Shown here in pieces: positions 1-5,744 of a stretch of 5,744 bases of DNA. Each line of letters begins with the position of its first letter. The first letter of the stretch is position 1. The notes under the pieces are model-generated. The model did no database searches. It was not told the DNA's origin and saw only the letters and a list, made by a program, of their open reading frames with translations. The translations under genes were made by a program, and so were the position numbers. Where the stretch lies: the NCBI GenBank assembly GCA_019454915.1, contig JACFNM010000269.1, positions 1 to 5,744 on the forward strand, read 5' to 3'. Source of the stretch: Chitinophagaceae bacterium (GTDB taxonomy: Bacteria > Bacteroidota > Bacteroidia > Chitinophagales > Chitinophagaceae).

Positions 1-1637
1 AGCCGGTGGTTGTGTTGCCTTATGGCGGATTTTATAACAGGGCAGAAGATTTTTTATTCGGATATGACTTTCGTAACAGCATCACCTATTCCTCCGTCAT
101 TGCTGAAGACCACTCGCTTAACCTGTTGGGAGGTATGCAGGTGAAGTCTGCCAACAGGCAGAATTTCAATAATACCGGCTACGGATATCAGTATGATAAT
201 GGAGGACTGCCGGCGATAGATTACCGGATAATGAAGCAAACAATAGAGAGTAATTTCCCCTACTATGGAATGGGCCGGGATTATGACCGGTTCGTGGCGT
301 TCTATGCCACGGGCAACTATACTTATCGTTCTAAATACAATTTTACGGCAACGGGAAGATATGATGGTTCCAACAGACTGGGTAAATCGAGGAGGGCACG
401 CTGGTTGCCAACCTGGAGCGTGGCGGCGTCATGGAATGTGGACAGGGAATCCTTTATGGAGAATCTTCACTGGGTTGATAACCTGTTGCTTCGCGCGAGC
501 TACGGATTAACTGCCAGCATGGGGCCCGCCGATAATGCTACGGTGGTATTGAAGAGCAGGCTCACCAATCGTCCTTACCTGTCTGAGCGCGAATCCATCA
601 TTGAACTGACGAGCCTCGAAAATTCTGAGTTGACCTGGGAGAAAGCCTATACGGCTAACCTTGGCGCAGATGCCACGCTGTTGGACAGGAGATTAAGTTT
701 TAGCATAGATGTGTACCAGAGAAAAAGTTTCGACCTGATAAGCATCATCAAAACCTCTGCTATCGGTGGGGAAGCCTATAAAGCGGCAAACTATGCGGAT
801 ATGGACTCATGGGGTACAGAGCTGCTTTTGGGAGGTGAAATTATCAGGACAAAAGACTGGGGCTGGAAATCCACTTTTACGGTAGGGTATAACGAAAGCA
901 AAATCGTTAATGCCAAGAATATACCGGATATATATAGTCTTGTGGTACCGGAAGGGGGTAATAAAGAGGGCTATCCTGTCCGGAGCCTGTTTTCGCTGCA
1001 ATACAAAGGATTAGATCACAATACCGGTGTTCCGCAGTTCATTGATGAAAACGGGAAGACCGCTTCCGCCGTTTTTCTGCAGGACCAGAAAACGGAACAT
1101 CTTGTGTACGAAGGACCCGTAGATCCGCCGCTTAACGGGGGTTTCTCCAATACCGTGCATTACAAAGATTTTTCCCTGAACGTCTTCATTACCTATCAGG
1201 CCGGCAATAAAATCAGGCTATACCCTGCATTCAGAACCTATTATACCGACCTCGACGCCATGCCGGCAGAGTTTAATGATCGCTGGATGCAGCCCGGAGA
1301 TGAATTAATCACCAATGTGCCGTCTATCCTGGAGGCTTTTGAAGCGGCACAGCTAAACGACTCCTATCCGTATAATAATTATAATTACTCAACGGAAAGA
1401 GTGGCGAAGGGAGATTTCATACGGTTGAAATCGGTTTCTCTTGCTTATCAGCTGCCCGTGAAAGCAATACAGAATACGAGCTTGAATAACGTATCGGTAA
1501 CCTTATCGGCTTCTAACCTGTGGCTATTATATGCCGATAAGAAGCTGAAGGGTCAGGATCCGGAGTTTTTTAATTCGGGTGGTGTGGCGCAACCTATTCA
1601 AAAACAAATCACCCTTTCCCTGAAGGTGGGCCTTTAA
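1..1637 (+). CDS. SusC/RagA-family TonB-linked outer-membrane transporter, C-terminal half (5' partial)
   Basis: This is the C-terminal part of the beta-barrel of a TonB-dependent importer, which moves a ligand handed over by its SusD partner across the outer membrane. The frame is open from the left edge (first full codon at base 3) to a TAA at 1635-1637, about 544 residues. SusC proteins usually run near 1000 residues, so the signal peptide, carboxypeptidase-like domain, plug and early strands lie outside the window. Family-typical stretches are RYDGSNRLGKS (about 357-390), the LRASYGLTASMGP region (about 490-530) and the late SASNLWLLYADKKLKGQDPEF segment (about 1504-1565), which matches the usual C-terminal pattern of SusC barrels. 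Alternating hydrophobic and polar residues and many aromatics fit beta strands. The GTG at base 6 is not a real start. The final residue is Leu, whereas many family members end in Phe. The susD partner begins 11 bases downstream, consistent with co-transcription. The substrate cannot be inferred from this part. Confidence 0.93.
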   Translation, partial: PVVVLPYGGFYNRAEDFLFGYDFRNSITYSSVIAEDHSLNLLGGMQVKSANRQNFNNTGYGYQYDNGGLPAIDYRIMKQTIESNFPYYGMGRDYDRFVAFYATGNYTYRSKYNFTATGRYDGSNRLGKSRRARWLPTWSVAASWNVDRESFMENLHWVDNLLLRASYGLTASMGPADNATVVLKSRLTNRPYLSERESIIELTSLENSELTWEKAYTANLGADATLLDRRLSFSIDVYQRKSFDLISIIKTSAIGGEAYKAANYADMDSWGTELLLGGEIIRTKDWGWKSTFTVGYNESKIVNAKNIPDIYSLVVPEGGNKEGYPVRSLFSLQYKGLDHNTGVPQFIDENGKTASAVFLQDQKTEHLVYEGPVDPPLNGGFSNTVHYKDFSLNVFITYQAGNKIRLYPAFRTYYTDLDAMPAEFNDRWMQPGDELITNVPSILEAFEAAQLNDSYPYNNYNYSTERVAKGDFIRLKSVSLAYQLPVKAIQNTSLNNVSVTLSASNLWLLYADKKLKGQDPEFFNSGGVAQPIQKQITLSLKVGL

Positions 1638-1648
1638 CTGAATCGAGT

Positions 1649-2272
1649 ATGAAAAAGATTACTATTTATAGTTTTATCATCGTTTTGCTATCCCTGACGG
1701 GGTGCAGCAAATTCTTAGAACGTCTGCCAGATAACAGAACCGAATTAAATTCTGTTGACAAGGTTTCGCAATTGTTAGGCACGGCCTATCCGCAGGCAAA
1801 CTATATGGATTTTTGTGAATCCATGTCGGATAATGTGGACGATAAAGGAGTGGGAGAGATGGACATTACCAATACAGATTCTTATTTTTTTAAGGTGGTA
1901 GCCGATAACCAGCAGGATTCGCCGGAGTATTACTGGGATGCGTGTTATGCTGCTGTTGCTGCAGCCAATCACGCATTAGAGGCATGCAATGAAGCGCCTA
2001 ACCCCGGCGATTATACGTCGCAAAAAGGAGAGGCACTGGTAGCACGGGCTTATGCACACTTCATGCTGGTGACGCTTTTTTCAAAAATATATGACCCGGC
2101 AACCGCTGCTTCCGATCCCGGCATACCTTACGTGACGGAGTCTGAAAAAGTGGTGATAAAAGAATACGACCGAAAAACGGTTGCCTATGTGTATGAAATG
2201 ATAGAAAGAGATCTATTGGAAGGAATACCTCTGATCGTTTCTTTCTCTTTAAAAGAGACTATGCCAAAGTAA
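1649..2272 (+). CDS. SusD-like lipoprotein, N-terminal fragment (premature stop)
   Basis: This 207-residue frame begins at ATG 1649 with a lipoprotein signal peptide: a KK n-region, a hydrophobic core, and lipobox LTGC with the lipidated Cys at residue 19. Residues from about 120 to 155 hold the family-typical TPR-like helix pattern KGEALVARAYAHFMLV followed by LFSKIYDP and a DPGIPYVTE segment, as in the SusD-like N-terminal domain. Family likeness continues through the ERDLLEGIPLI segment near residue 196. The last 11 residues or so are out-of-frame sequence created by the junction. On its own the product would be a lipidated half-protein without the C-terminal half of the fold, so it is unlikely to bind ligand or cap SusC. 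It starts 11 bases after the susC stop. Confidence 0.82.
   Translation: MKKITIYSFIIVLLSLTGCSKFLERLPDNRTELNSVDKVSQLLGTAYPQANYMDFCESMSDNVDDKGVGEMDITNTDSYFFKVVADNQQDSPEYYWDACYAAVAAANHALEACNEAPNPGDYTSQKGEALVARAYAHFMLVTLFSKIYDPATAASDPGIPYVTESEKVVIKEYDRKTVAYVYEMIERDLLEGIPLIVSFSLKETMPK
2230..2254 (+). other. Frame-change junction in susD, with TTTAAAA slippery heptamer at 2248-2254
   Basis: Upstream codons end in the family-like EGIPLI, and downstream family-like RFFLFKRDY is in the -1 frame, so the break lies around 2230-2240. Within the shared window the 0-frame reads TCT TTA AAA, so bases 2248-2254 form an X XXY YYZ heptamer that would allow a -1 slip into the downstream frame, reading on as RDYAKVIEY. 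The heptamer may simply be the natural coding of Phe-Lys-Arg in the conserved LFKRDY motif. I see no convincing hairpin or pseudoknot just downstream, and a slip would not restore the apparently missing residues. Confidence 0.5.
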
Positions 2273-2364
2273 TCGAATATGCCAACCAGGTTTTTAATTC
2301 GTCAAATATCTCCTCATTACTGAGACCGTGGAATACCACCTATCTCACGTTCACGTACAGGGAA

Positions 2365-3033
2365 ATGTGGGCGGAATATGCGAAGGCTTCCCAGTCTGCA
2401 AATTTGCTGTTGGCGGAAACCTCGTCGTATTGGGGAAGGTACTATTATTCTACCCGCTATGGTATGAACTCCGTGAAACGGGATGAAATATTCGGGCCAA
2501 ATGTTACCGGGGGAAACTGGGCTTTTCGCAACCATACGTATACAGCCGGCACCAACAATTATATGATTCCCAAAATAAACGAATACTTCGTACGGAACTC
2601 GGTAAATGCAACCATCGGCGTGGGTTATATTATGGTTCCGCTTTTTACGGTGGAAGAAGTGCTCTTTAATAAGGCAGAGGCTAACAATGCGCTGAACAAC
2701 ACTGCGGATGCCATTACCGACCTGAACAGCTATGCAGCTACCCGGATTGTTAACTACAACCCCGCCTCTCACCGGATTACGGAAGCAAAAATCAAGAGTT
2801 ACTATGGCACCGGCGACATACAGGAAGGGATTCTGAAAACGATACTGGATTTTAAGCGTGCTGAATTTGCTCAGGAAGGAATGCGCTGGTTTGATATTTT
2901 AAGGCATAAGATAACGGTTACCCATTACACCACAACGGGAGAAGTGATAGAAGTAAATGAAAGCGATCCGAGAAGGGTGCTCCAGATACCCGAGTCGGCG
3001 GGACTGTCCGGTGTTGAACAAAATCCGAGATAG
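2365..3033 (+). CDS. SusD-like lipoprotein, C-terminal fragment (no own signal peptide)
   Basis: This frame encodes the SusD_RagB C-terminal region. It is open from 2197 and homologous to SusD proteins from about 2236, but its first ATG is at 2365, giving 222 residues. Recognisable family features are the LFNKAEANNAL helix (about 2662-2700), the LDFKRAEFAQEGMRWFDILRH signature (about 2845-2910), and the terminal DPRRVLQIPESAGLSGVEQNPR segment (about 2968-3030), which closely follows the usual C-terminus of this SusD subgroup. There is no signal peptide, so if translated separately it would stay in the cytoplasm and probably be non-functional. The ATG at 2365 is internal to the ancestral gene and should not be treated as a natural start. 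It precedes the metallohydrolase gene by about 40 bases. Confidence 0.78.
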   Translation: MWAEYAKASQSANLLLAETSSYWGRYYYSTRYGMNSVKRDEIFGPNVTGGNWAFRNHTYTAGTNNYMIPKINEYFVRNSVNATIGVGYIMVPLFTVEEVLFNKAEANNALNNTADAITDLNSYAATRIVNYNPASHRITEAKIKSYYGTGDIQEGILKTILDFKRAEFAQEGMRWFDILRHKITVTHYTTTGEVIEVNESDPRRVLQIPESAGLSGVEQNPR

Positions 3034-3073
3034 AGCAAAAAAAAATGACTGAATGCTGAAATATATTTTTGAT

Positions 3074-3958
3074 ATGAAATGCTTAAAAACCTTATGTTTT
3101 TCCTTGTTGGTGCTCTCGGGAATCTCTTCCTGCGGCAAGGACGAGTTAAAAGGGAATGTAGATGATATCCCCGGACTGGGGGGCGATACCTGGGTGAAAG
3201 GGCCCATTGACGACTGGATACTCAGTAATCTTACGACGCCCTGGAATGTTTCCGTGAAATACAAATGGGACCGGTCAGAGCTGGAATTTAATAAGGTCAT
3301 TACGCCTCCTGATGAGGGAAAAATAATACCGGTGTTAAATTCCGTAAAACAGGTATGGATTGACAATTATGTGGCGGAGACGAATGAGTTGTTTATGAAA
3401 AAGTATTGTCCGAAGTTTTTTGTACTGGCAGGTAGCGCTTCCTGGAACATTGACGGTACTATTATGTTAGGACAGGCGGAAGGTGGACGAAAAATCCTGT
3501 TGTATCAGTTGAATGATTTCAGGATTAAAGGAATGAACGGTTATACGCCTGAGGATTCATTGATGGTAAAACAAATGTTTCACACCATCGAACACGAATT
3601 TGCACACATCCTGCATCAACATATCATGTATCCTGCGGAGTTTAAGAAAATTTCGGCGGGCACCTACACGTCCAACTGGAACAACGTAGGCGTACCGGCG
3701 GCTAATGAAGCAGGATTTATTTCCGATTATGCCATGTCTTCAAGCGATGACGACTTTGTGGAAATGGCTTCTATTATGTTGATTGAAGGAAGAGGCTGGT
3801 TTGATAATATGGTGAACAACCTGACCAGTGGAGAAGCTAAGAACAAGTTAAGAGAGAAAGAAGTGATGGTGGTCAATTATTTCAAGGATGCCTGGAATAT
3901 TGATTTTTATAGTTTACAGAGCCGAACCAGAAATTCCATCTCTGCCTTGTTAAAATAA
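3074..3958 (+). CDS. SusC/SusD-associated zinc metallohydrolase lipoprotein (HExxH; Peptidase_Mx1-like)
   Basis: This is a predicted zinc-dependent hydrolase anchored as a lipoprotein, of the type found beside SusC/SusD pairs and known as substrate import-associated zinc metallohydrolase lipoprotein. The start at 3074 is preferred over the in-frame ATG at 3053, because it gives a clean signal peptide (MK, hydrophobic core, GISSC, Cys20); the longer form adds an acidic, atypical leader. Numbered from 3074, HEFAH lies at residues 174-178, followed by ILHQ with His181, giving HExxHxxH. Glu175 is the expected catalytic base and His174/His178 are expected zinc ligands. The third ligand is uncertain: His181, or Glu230 in the DDFVEMAS motif. 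Other family-like stretches are GSASWNIDG, GQAEGGRKILLYQLNDF upstream of the motif and ISDYAMSS after it. Length is 294 residues and looks complete. KDE follows the lipid Cys, suggesting surface display. The actual substrate is unknown. Confidence 0.88.
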   Translation: MKCLKTLCFSLLVLSGISSCGKDELKGNVDDIPGLGGDTWVKGPIDDWILSNLTTPWNVSVKYKWDRSELEFNKVITPPDEGKIIPVLNSVKQVWIDNYVAETNELFMKKYCPKFFVLAGSASWNIDGTIMLGQAEGGRKILLYQLNDFRIKGMNGYTPEDSLMVKQMFHTIEHEFAHILHQHIMYPAEFKKISAGTYTSNWNNVGVPAANEAGFISDYAMSSSDDDFVEMASIMLIEGRGWFDNMVNNLTSGEAKNKLREKEVMVVNYFKDAWNIDFYSLQSRTRNSISALLK

Positions 3959-3991
3959 ATGGATCGTTATCACTGAAAACCGGATAAGCAG

Positions 3992-5284
3992 ATGAAAAGT
4001 ATTGTTTTTTACATATTATCGGCCTTGTTTTTTGTAACCTCGTGTACGAAAGACGAGCCGTTGTTTGATAAATTAGCTGATGAACGGATTAATCAAACCA
4101 TTGAAGAATACCAGTCGGCGCTTACAAGTTCACCCACCGGTTGGAAAGCAACGATAATTCCCGGTAGCGGCGGTATCTTTCACTTCCACTTCAGGTTCAA
4201 CAATGAGAACCGGGTAGTGATGTTTGCCGACTTCGATACTACTACTGCCAAATACCAGAAAGAAAGCAGTTACCGCCTGAAGTCCGAGCAACAACCTACG
4301 CTGATTTTTGATACCTATTCGTATCTTCATTTATTATCCGATCCGGATGCGCGGGTTAACGGCGGTGATTTTGGTATCGGATTAGCATCGGATTTTGAAT
4401 TTTCTCTCGATTCTTTATTAACGGATGCTATTGTGCTGACGGGTAAAATGAACAAAACAAAACTGCGTCTCGAAAGGGCGTCGCAGCAGGAATTAGATGA
4501 TTGGCAAAACGGGCATTGGGCCAACACGCTGTCTTTCCTGAACGTGACGCGGATAAAAAATTATTTCAGGAGACTAACATTAAACGGAACAGAATATGAG
4601 ATTTTTATAGACCCTTCTTCGAGGACAATTGGCTTTCAGTGGCTTTCGGGCGGAGTACTCAGGCAGTTTAGCACATCGTATTATTTTGACGTCAATGAAG
4701 TTGTGCTTGAAACGCCCTTGCAGAATGGCAGCCAAACCATCGCCGGCTTTACCGACTGCTCCTGGAATGAGGTCAGTCAAACGCTTCAGCTTAAATCCGG
4801 AGGGATTACCGGGGTAATTGCCGGCGCCATCAAACCGCTAAAGGTTGATCTCAATGCACCCCAGCGTTGGTGGCAGACTGCCGTGAACGATGATGCCTAT
4901 TGGCAGTCTTTTGCAGGATTTCATACCAATGGAGTGGATGATGCCTACGGGATTAATACACTCGATAACTTTTATTCACTCATTTATTGGCCCGAGTATG
5001 ATGCCGGAAACGACTTATTGGCCCCGGTATTTATGAATGCAGAGGGAACGGGTCTTGAACTGCATTATGGAGCGGCGCCCGAGAATCCGGAGTTTACGCC
5101 TGACGGCAGGATCATTTTTGATCTTCTCGGCACTTACGGAGACTACCCGGTTTCCGGCCCCGCAGCTCAAAGTCTGACCCAATTATTAATTCCGGAAGGG
5201 TATTACCTGATTCAAACCAGTCCCACTACCTATGACATGGTGAGCGCGGATGACGCCAAAACCTGGATTACCTGGTATTACTAA
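3992..5284 (+). CDS. DUF4302-type lipoprotein
   Basis: This 430-residue predicted lipoprotein resembles the DUF4302 family, which commonly follows the SusC/SusD/zinc metallohydrolase trio. Its biochemical role is unknown; ligand binding at the cell surface is a guess from context. The signal peptide is MK, a hydrophobic stretch, and lipobox VTSC with Cys18, then TKDEPLFD. The N-terminal pattern ADERINQTIEEYQSAL followed by SSPTGWK (Trp51) and a glycine-rich GSGG then HFHFRF strand is typical of the family as I know it. The middle has GGDFGIGLASDFEF and an NYFRRLTLNGTEYEI strand pair, and the end has the QTSPTTYDMVSADDAKTWITWYY-type close, rich in aromatics. I see no catalytic motif and no transmembrane segment after the signal. 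It starts 33 bases after the metallohydrolase stop with no terminator between, so it is likely the last gene of the operon. The TAA at 5282-5284 is followed by a non-coding gap. Confidence 0.85.
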   Translation: MKSIVFYILSALFFVTSCTKDEPLFDKLADERINQTIEEYQSALTSSPTGWKATIIPGSGGIFHFHFRFNNENRVVMFADFDTTTAKYQKESSYRLKSEQQPTLIFDTYSYLHLLSDPDARVNGGDFGIGLASDFEFSLDSLLTDAIVLTGKMNKTKLRLERASQQELDDWQNGHWANTLSFLNVTRIKNYFRRLTLNGTEYEIFIDPSSRTIGFQWLSGGVLRQFSTSYYFDVNEVVLETPLQNGSQTIAGFTDCSWNEVSQTLQLKSGGITGVIAGAIKPLKVDLNAPQRWWQTAVNDDAYWQSFAGFHTNGVDDAYGINTLDNFYSLIYWPEYDAGNDLLAPVFMNAEGTGLELHYGAAPENPEFTPDGRIIFDLLGTYGDYPVSGPAAQSLTQLLIPEGYYLIQTSPTTYDMVSADDAKTWITWYY

Positions 5285-5295
5285 AAAGAATGAAC

Positions 5296-5332
5296 CTCCT
5301 TTAATTCAAGGGGCAAAAAGAAATGCTTTTTT
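5296..5332 (+). terminator. Possible weak intrinsic terminator after the DUF4302 gene
   Basis: Just past the operon end, bases 5296-5301 (CTCCTT) can pair with 5308-5313 (AAGGGG, one G-T pair) around a six-base loop. Immediately after, AAAAAG (5315-5320) can pair with CTTTTT (5326-5331) around a five-base loop, ending in a run of six T. Both stems are only six base pairs, and the second has a single GC pair, so stability is modest. The position between the operon and a differently arranged gene supports a terminator role. Confidence 0.35.
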
Positions 5333-5333
5333 A

Positions 5334-5365
5334 TTGAACGACTTGTTTTTAATTCGTTATTTTTA
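5334..5365 (+). promoter_or_regulatory. Candidate Bacteroidota-type promoter for the collagen-like lipoprotein gene
   Basis: A TTG at 5334-5336 lies 21 bases before TATTTTTA at 5358-5365. This resembles the Bacteroidota sigma-A pattern of TTG near -33 and TAnnTTTG near -7, but the last base is A instead of G. Transcription would begin near 5370, leaving an A/T-rich leader of about 24 bases before ATG 5394, with AAAA at 5380-5384 and no Shine-Dalgarno sequence, as is usual in this phylum. The region is A/T-rich, so chance matches are easy. Confidence 0.3.
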
Positions 5366-5393
5366 GCTATCTAATTTATAAAAACGACTTTAT

Positions 5394-5744
5394 ATGAAAA
5401 AAGTGACTCTGCAGATAATGGCTTCGGTTTTTGTTATCATGAGTATTGTGCTGGCGTCCTGTTCTAAGGAAGGACCCGCTGGGCCGGCCGGCGCCCAGGG
5501 ACCTGCCGGTCCTACGGGTGCGCAGGGGCCAGCAGGTGCTAAAGGCGACCCCGGCACGGCCAATGTTATTTATTCAAACTGGATCGATACAGCGAAATGG
5601 TTGCCTGATACAGTTCATGTTGGAGGTAATGTGGACACGGTTAGTTACACCGCTGTAATTAATGCACCGAAACTTGACCTTTCGATATTAAATTCCGGAG
5701 ATATAAAAGTATTCGTTGATTTTAATCTGGATAAGAACGATCCA
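5394..5744 (+). CDS. Collagen-like Gly-X-Y repeat lipoprotein (3' partial)
   Basis: The frame runs open from ATG 5394 to the right edge, giving 117 residues without a stop. The signal peptide is MKK, a hydrophobic core rich in V, I and M, and lipobox LASC with the lipidated Cys at residue 23. From Gly27 there are ten Gly-X-Y triplets to about residue 56 (GPA, GPA, GAQ, GPA, GPT, GAQ, GPA, GAK, GDP, GTA), typical of bacterial collagen-like tracts, and short here. It is followed by NVIYSNWIDTAKW, a linker pattern I recall from many Bacteroidota lipoproteins of this sort, then alternating strand-like sequence (VDTVSYTAVINAP, DIKVFVDFNL) that suggests a beta domain. Function is unknown; such tracts may form trimeric stalks that project the following domain. 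It is separated from the upstream operon by 109 bases with possible terminator and promoter signals, so it is probably a separate unit. An overlapping frame at 5446-5658 is a shadow. Confidence 0.88.
   Translation, partial: MKKVTLQIMASVFVIMSIVLASCSKEGPAGPAGAQGPAGPTGAQGPAGAKGDPGTANVIYSNWIDTAKWLPDTVHVGGNVDTVSYTAVINAPKLDLSILNSGDIKVFVDFNLDKNDP
5472..5561 (+). repeat. Collagen-like coding repeat (ten Gly-X-Y triplets)
   Basis: Ten consecutive nine-base units each begin with a GGN glycine codon, making a local high-GC patch in an otherwise A/T-richer neighbourhood. A larger 27-base period is visible: GAQGPAG is encoded at 5490-5510 and again at 5517-5537. The two copies differ at the third base in five of seven codons while keeping the same residues, so this is an old, protein-level repeat and not a recent DNA slippage product. 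Confidence 0.85.

Larger units (their letters stand above)
1649..3033 (+). pseudogene. SusD/RagB-family nutrient-binding lipoprotein gene, disrupted by internal deletion/frameshift
   Basis: SusD-like proteins are surface lipoproteins with a TPR-like helical fold that cap the SusC barrel and bind its ligand. Here the protein is encoded in two frames. The 1649 frame gives the signal peptide and N-terminal half up to about EGIPLI (around 2236), then runs into unrelated residues and a TAA at 2270-2272. The family sequence resumes in the -1 frame with RFFLFKRDYAKVIEYANQVF (about 2236-2295) and runs to TAG at 3031-3033. In related proteins, from memory, roughly 20 residues (a ...KYHF...AAxAFAA-like stretch) separate these two points. 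They are absent here, so the simplest reading is a deletion of 3n+1 bases, perhaps near 60-70. The pieces sum to about 461 residues, slightly short of a full-length relative. Both halves otherwise look well conserved, implying a recent event or an assembly error. Reads or a related genome would decide. Confidence 0.8.

Noticed and set aside
265..510. Forward 81-codon frame inside the SusC-like gene
   Set aside because: It is fully embedded in a strong SusC frame and has no independent support.
2317..2772. Antisense 151-codon open frame opposite the susD C-terminal part
   Set aside because: It has no recognisable domain or coherent protein character and lies fully opposite a well-supported family region. 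It is a shadow frame.
2899..3366. Antisense 155-codon open frame spanning the susD end and metallohydrolase start
   Set aside because: It crosses two confirmed sense genes, and its residues look like reverse reading of their codons. No motif or signal peptide supports it.
5294..5304. AACCTCCTTTA resembling the 3' end of 16S rRNA (anti-Shine-Dalgarno)
   Set aside because: The match is only a few bases and no other rRNA sequence is nearby. It is better explained as the left arm of the possible terminator hairpin.
5446..5658. Forward 70-codon frame inside the collagen-like gene
   Set aside because: It is rich in R and P from the out-of-frame reading of GGN-CCN codons. The true frame starts at 5394 with a clear lipoprotein signal and Gly-X-Y triplets and runs off the edge.
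1..5744. Search for tRNA genes, CRISPR arrays, insertion-sequence ends and attachment sites
   Set aside because: I saw no regularly spaced repeats, transposase frame, cloverleaf-like sequence or long terminal inverted repeats. Almost all of the window is coding on the + strand.

Overview
The window reads as genomic DNA of a Bacteroidota bacterium. The evidence is a SusC/SusD-type outer-membrane nutrient-uptake pair, a string of type II signal-peptide lipoproteins, A/T-rich gene starts with no clear Shine-Dalgarno sequence, and a possible TTG...TAnnTTT promoter. The general look (moderate GC, DUF4302 and collagen-like lipoproteins) suggests a Chitinophagaceae- or Sphingobacteriaceae-like member. 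That placement is an impression and was not tested.

Layout, all on the + strand. (1) 1-1637 is the C-terminal half of a SusC/RagA-type TonB-linked outer-membrane transporter, cut by the left edge. (2) 1649-3033 is its SusD/RagB partner lipoprotein, split into two reading frames. The N-terminal part ends at a stop at 2270-2272. The C-terminal part continues in another frame from about 2236. About 20 family-typical residues appear to be missing at the junction, so this looks like a small internal deletion with frameshift rather than a single-base error. (3) 3074-3958 is a lipoprotein of the SusC/SusD-associated zinc metallohydrolase type (HEFAH followed by ILHQ). (4) 3992-5284 is a DUF4302-type lipoprotein. 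Short gaps (11, about 40 and 33 bases) make 1-5284 look like one operon. (5) 5285-5393 is a non-coding gap with a weak hairpin/T-run terminator candidate and a weak promoter candidate. (6) 5394-5744 is the start of a lipoprotein with a short collagen-like Gly-X-Y tract, cut by the right edge.

The likely joint function is capture and import of an outer-membrane ligand. SusD would bind it at the surface, SusC would import it using TonB energy, and the metallohydrolase and DUF4302 lipoproteins would process or bind it. Both accessory lipoproteins have K-D-E right after the lipidated cysteine, which resembles the Bacteroidota surface-export signal. No carbohydrate-active enzyme is in view, so the substrate is unknown, and a peptide or protein is plausible only because of the metallohydrolase. 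The SusC/SusD/metallohydrolase/DUF4302 grouping is a recognised but poorly understood cassette, so it is not new. The most notable thing here is the broken susD inside an otherwise intact-looking operon, with a TTTAAAA slippery heptamer positioned to allow a -1 shift into the downstream frame.
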